Assembly: GCA_002331335.1 (NCBI GenBank)
Contig: DCZO01000019.1
Coordinates: 1 to 43,226, forward strand
Direction: 5' to 3'
DNA from: Nitrospira sp. UBA2082
Lineage (GTDB): Bacteria > Nitrospirota > Nitrospiria > Nitrospirales > Nitrospiraceae
Length of the DNA stretch: 43,226 nucleotides
The translations under genes and the position numbers were made by a program. This document shows positions 40,636-43,226 of this stretch, in pieces (the stretch's first letter is position 1; each line of letters begins with the position of its first letter). The notes under the pieces are model-generated. The model saw only the letters and a list, made by a program, of their open reading frames with translations, was not told the DNA's origin and did not search any database.

Positions 40636-41346
40636 GTGCATAGGCTCTTGCTACTCTCCTACGGACGAACCTGGTGCCTCTCCGGGGTTTTGCTTCTCGG
40701 AGGGTGTACGCACGCGGCAATCCCGACTCATACTATTTACGAGACCCCGCACTCCTTTGTCCGTCTCCAGACAGATCCATCCGTTGGGCACGCATCGAGG
40801 CACAGCCATCCGGCCGACGTCTCAACCGAACAAATGGCGGCCGTGCTACGAGGGATCATGATTCAAGAGCCACTGACGAGATTGCCGCTCTACGATGACC
40901 TCAGCATTCCGCGCCGCCATCAGGCGTTTACCGAGGAGGAGGTGGCATTCCTGGCACCGTTGCTCCACCGAGGCTTGAACAAGGCCACACCCGAAGAAGT
41001 CGTCACATTCTACCAATCCAAACTGCTTGCCTTCACGAATCGGGAGGTCACGTCCGGCGGAGTGTATGTAGATGGAGACCGGCTGCACGTCGTACTAAGC
41101 AACTATCGATCGGGAACGAATGCCATCGGCGACAGCGGCATGGCCGACAACCAGGATGATCGGCTGACCCCCTTGCGCTCACTGGCCCCACAAAAAGGGA
41201 CCCTGCATTTTGAGCCGCCGGAGTTCCAGGTCAGGCCGGATGATGGCGGCCTGGCGGTGTTGTTCCACTGGGACAAGCGGGAACTGATCATTCTGTTCAG
41301 CCGGCTGCCTGTGACACCGACCGTCCCGCGACCGTCTACTCCCTAG
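40636..41346 (+). CDS. Lipoprotein of unknown function in the pstS unit
   Basis: 236 residues from a GTG at 40636. Lipobox LLGGC (WCLSGVLLLGGCTHAA). The mature protein has LSIPRRHQAFTEEEVAFLAPLLHRGLNKATPEEVVTFY and a beta-rich end (GTLHFEPPEFQVRPDDGG; ELIILFSRLP). I do not recognise a family. 27 nt after the PstS-like gene on the same strand, so under the same promoter; convergent with the porin gene 5 nt away. Confidence 0.8.
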   Translation: MHRLLLLSYGRTWCLSGVLLLGGCTHAAIPTHTIYETPHSFVRLQTDPSVGHASRHSHPADVSTEQMAAVLRGIMIQEPLTRLPLYDDLSIPRRHQAFTEEEVAFLAPLLHRGLNKATPEEVVTFYQSKLLAFTNREVTSGGVYVDGDRLHVVLSNYRSGTNAIGDSGMADNQDDRLTPLRSLAPQKGTLHFEPPEFQVRPDDGGLAVLFHWDKRELIILFSRLPVTPTVPRPSTP

Positions 41347-41351
41347 CCCGC

Positions 41352-42776
41352 TCAAAAATTCCACTGCACCTGGAATCTCAGGAGATTGCCGGTCTGGAGT
41401 TGATAGGGAGACAGCGTGCAGGATGGCCGCGCCGGCAGATCGATATTGGCGCAAGAGGCCGGAACAGTCGACGCATCATTAGAAGTCCGTTGGCCCCAGG
41501 CGTAGGCGACGGTGAATTCGAACGCTTTGTTGAGCTGATACTCGACGCCGAATTCATATTCCCGCACGGAATTCCGCGGAGCATTCGCTTCGGATTTTCT
41601 GCCTCCAAAATACTCCTGATACCGAACGTACGGGACGATGTTCTGGCAAAAACTGTCGCACCGATAGTTGTAGAACAGCTGGATGTATCCGCCGCTCAGA
41701 CTTCCGCTCGTGATCTCTGTCCGGGCCTGATTGAGTTCCGGGCCACGGCCGATCGTATACTCGCCCTGCAGCCCGAACGGCTGGGGGAAAATCACAAAAT
41801 GCCACGCCACACGCTCATCGCGATAATTGCCCCCGTTGTGCAGCAGCGGGGCGATCGGCGCGCCGTTTGTTCCCGGAGCGGGGCTGACCGGAACCACCGG
41901 TGATGCTCCGACATTGAACTCCCCGGTATACGCATCCATGCCTACTTGGATGATTTGGCCGTTGGGGAACTCATAGGGATACATGGCATGAAAAACTACA
42001 TGCTTGTTCTTATTTCGATCACGGATATTGTTACCCTGACCGTTATACGCTCCGATCCCCAACATGCCGTAATCGCCCGATCCCTTAAGCCCGCTGTCCA
42101 CAAGTCGTTTAAATCGTTCCCGCACCGCCGTCGGCGTGTAATACAGATACACGCCCAGATCCCGTTCGATTGGCACCGCGCTGTTCAGCGCGTCATTGCG
42201 GTCGAACGCGAGTCGATTCTGACTCGACTGCATGTTCTCGAACCCGTAAGGAACCTTAGAGAGGCCGGCCCGAATGCGCCATTCTTTGTTTTGTGTGAGA
42301 AACAGATCAGCATAGAGATCGCGCACGACACCGGCCTGCTCGACGCCGCCGATCAAGCCCTCGAAAGAGGGTTGAAAATAGAAGAACACGCGCTCATGCG
42401 GCTGACCGCTGATGATGAGCCGAGCGCGCCGGATGAAAAATTCGTTGTTGCCCGCGATCGAGCGATCACCGGGGTTTCGCAAGAGTTCGTTGTCGATCGC
42501 ATGGTTGTACCGAAATTGTGTATACCCTCGGATGCTGATCTTCTCATACCACCGCTCTCGCAGAGGAAGGTCGCTGGTGCCTCGGCTTTCCTCCAGCTGC
42601 TTCGCCTGCCGCTTTTCCTCATCCGCCTTGAGCTGGATCCACTGTTCAACCGTAATCTGCTTGTTCTCCAGCAACACATCTTCCAGCTTGCCGGCGAACG
42701 ACTCCGTTCCTCCCAAGACGATCCCGAACGTCGCCACGGCGCAGACCCACCCCCGCAATTCAACTGAAATTCTCAT
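41352..42776 (-). CDS. Phosphate-selective-type porin (OprP/OprO-like)
   Basis: 474 residues from the ATG at 42776 (GAGGAACAG upstream). Signal peptide (WVCAVATFGIVLGGTESFAG), a coiled N-terminal segment (LENKQITVEQWIQLKADEEKR), then alternating beta-strand sequence (ISIRGYTQFRYN; FFIRRARLIISGQPHERVFFYFQPSF; WRIRAGLSKVPYGFENMQSSQNRLAFDR; RYQEYFGG; YEFGVEYQLNKAFEFTVAYAWG) ending in Phe, the outer-membrane assembly signal. The family includes OprP/OprO phosphate and polyphosphate channels. A clear Pho-type promoter supports phosphate uptake. Confidence 0.88.
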   Translation of the reverse strand: MRISVELRGWVCAVATFGIVLGGTESFAGKLEDVLLENKQITVEQWIQLKADEEKRQAKQLEESRGTSDLPLRERWYEKISIRGYTQFRYNHAIDNELLRNPGDRSIAGNNEFFIRRARLIISGQPHERVFFYFQPSFEGLIGGVEQAGVVRDLYADLFLTQNKEWRIRAGLSKVPYGFENMQSSQNRLAFDRNDALNSAVPIERDLGVYLYYTPTAVRERFKRLVDSGLKGSGDYGMLGIGAYNGQGNNIRDRNKNKHVVFHAMYPYEFPNGQIIQVGMDAYTGEFNVGASPVVPVSPAPGTNGAPIAPLLHNGGNYRDERVAWHFVIFPQPFGLQGEYTIGRGPELNQARTEITSGSLSGGYIQLFYNYRCDSFCQNIVPYVRYQEYFGGRKSEANAPRNSVREYEFGVEYQLNKAFEFTVAYAWGQRTSNDASTVPASCANIDLPARPSCTLSPYQLQTGNLLRFQVQWNF

Positions 42777-42815
42777 CTGTTCCTCGCGCAAGAGATGTCA
42801 GTTCGTAACAGGGGA

Positions 42816-42871
42816 AGAATATGAAGACGCGATTACGGGCGCGTTACGGCAGAGTCCGGTGTGGGTTAACT
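42816..42871 (-). promoter_or_regulatory. Pho-type promoter of the porin gene
   Basis: Minus strand, 11-bp phase: AGTTAAC (42871-42865), ACCGGAC (42860-42854), CCGTAAC (42849-42843), CCGTAAT (42838-42832), then exactly 10 nt to TATTCT (42821-42816). Two strong tandem half-sites next to the -10. Confidence 0.65.
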
Positions 42872-42977
42872 CGTAGGGATGGGGAGTTCAAAGTTGCACG
42901 TTGTGCGGAAGCCAAAAACCTGAAACATGAAACCGTTGGCCGATGTGCTTCACAAACAACGAGCGACGAAGCGTGGG

Positions 42978-43226
42978 CTAGAACCATCGCTCCTTGAGCG
43001 ATTTCATCCATTGCATCGGCAAAAGGAACGTCCCGCGACTATACGATCGCGAACTTGGCTCAACCTTCTCAGCAACCCGGTCGGCGACATCGCGGAATAA
43101 CGGATCGACCTGATAAATCATACGGTACTGCTCCTGTGCCTGTTGGTTCTGTCCCAAGTGGTCGAGCGTCTGTGCAAGAAGGTAACGGACATTCAACAGA
43201 TCGGCCGTCTTGGCGCCGTTGACCGC
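42978..43226 (-). CDS. C-terminal end of a TPR-type protein (5' end outside the window)
   Basis: 83 codons open to the right edge. LNVRYLLAQTLDHLGQNQQA with EQYRMIYQVDPLF is a tetratricopeptide repeat; the end is basic (PMQWMKSLKERWF). Without the rest of the chain the role is unknown. It is upstream of the porin on the same strand, but about 200 bp and the porin's own promoter separate them. Confidence 0.6.
   Translation of the reverse strand, partial: AVNGAKTADLLNVRYLLAQTLDHLGQNQQAQEQYRMIYQVDPLFRDVADRVAEKVEPSSRSYSRGTFLLPMQWMKSLKERWF

Overview
The window most resembles a Nitrospira-like (Nitrospirota) chromosome. The GC content is fairly high by eye, genes are dense with strong GGAGG ribosome sites, and typical Gram-negative envelope genes are present (lpxC, TolC-type channel, outer-membrane porin, lipoproteins). 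The genus is an inference from gene content; no rRNA or nitrification gene is present. No tRNA, rRNA, CRISPR array, insertion sequence or prophage was seen.

Layout. 1-8837 (minus strand) is one export/adhesion locus: a TolC-like channel, a periplasmic adaptor, a GAF-HlyD protein, an M50-protease/HlyD fusion, and the N-terminal 914 residues of a giant LEPR-XLL/DUF4347 repeat protein that runs off the left edge. No ABC ATPase is encoded. 9329-12918 holds lpxC, a HARE-HTH protein, an inositol-monophosphatase, a short unknown gene and an AhpD-like protein of the arsenosugar-associated type. 12928-20222 holds a B12 radical SAM C-methyltransferase of the RiPP-maturation type, a pterin dehydratase, a ParB-like protein, a MauE-PPK2 pair, a SUMF1-domain lipid-facing or periplasmic protein and a small MscS channel. 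20291-24030 is a peroxide-defence block (di-haem peroxidase, Dps, divergent OxyR) followed by exonuclease III. 24119-30143 has two paralogous short zinc-ribbon proteins, a BaiN/HI0933-type flavoprotein, an OmpR-type regulator, an arsR-acr3-arsC operon with two matching operators, and a DksA/TraR-like protein.

30199-42776 is a phosphate-starvation island: PhoX phosphatase, PhoU with a small membrane protein and a lipoprotein, a choice-of-anchor I protein, a CBS-domain protein, a PhoB-like regulator with a degenerate receiver, a lone PstS-type binding protein, a lipoprotein and a phosphate-selective-type porin. Three further very short genes (37, 28 and 63 codons) sit among them. The Pst permease genes and a PhoR kinase are not in the window.

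The main result is regulatory. Upstream of about ten of these genes I can read arrays of three to five 7-bp half-sites, roughly NNGTWAY, repeated every 11 bp (7+4), the known PhoB-box geometry. In several cases a -10-like hexamer begins exactly 10 nt after the last half-site. The same arrays precede the short genes, which therefore look like new small members of a Pho regulon. All calls are by eye from the sequence; no search or alignment was run.
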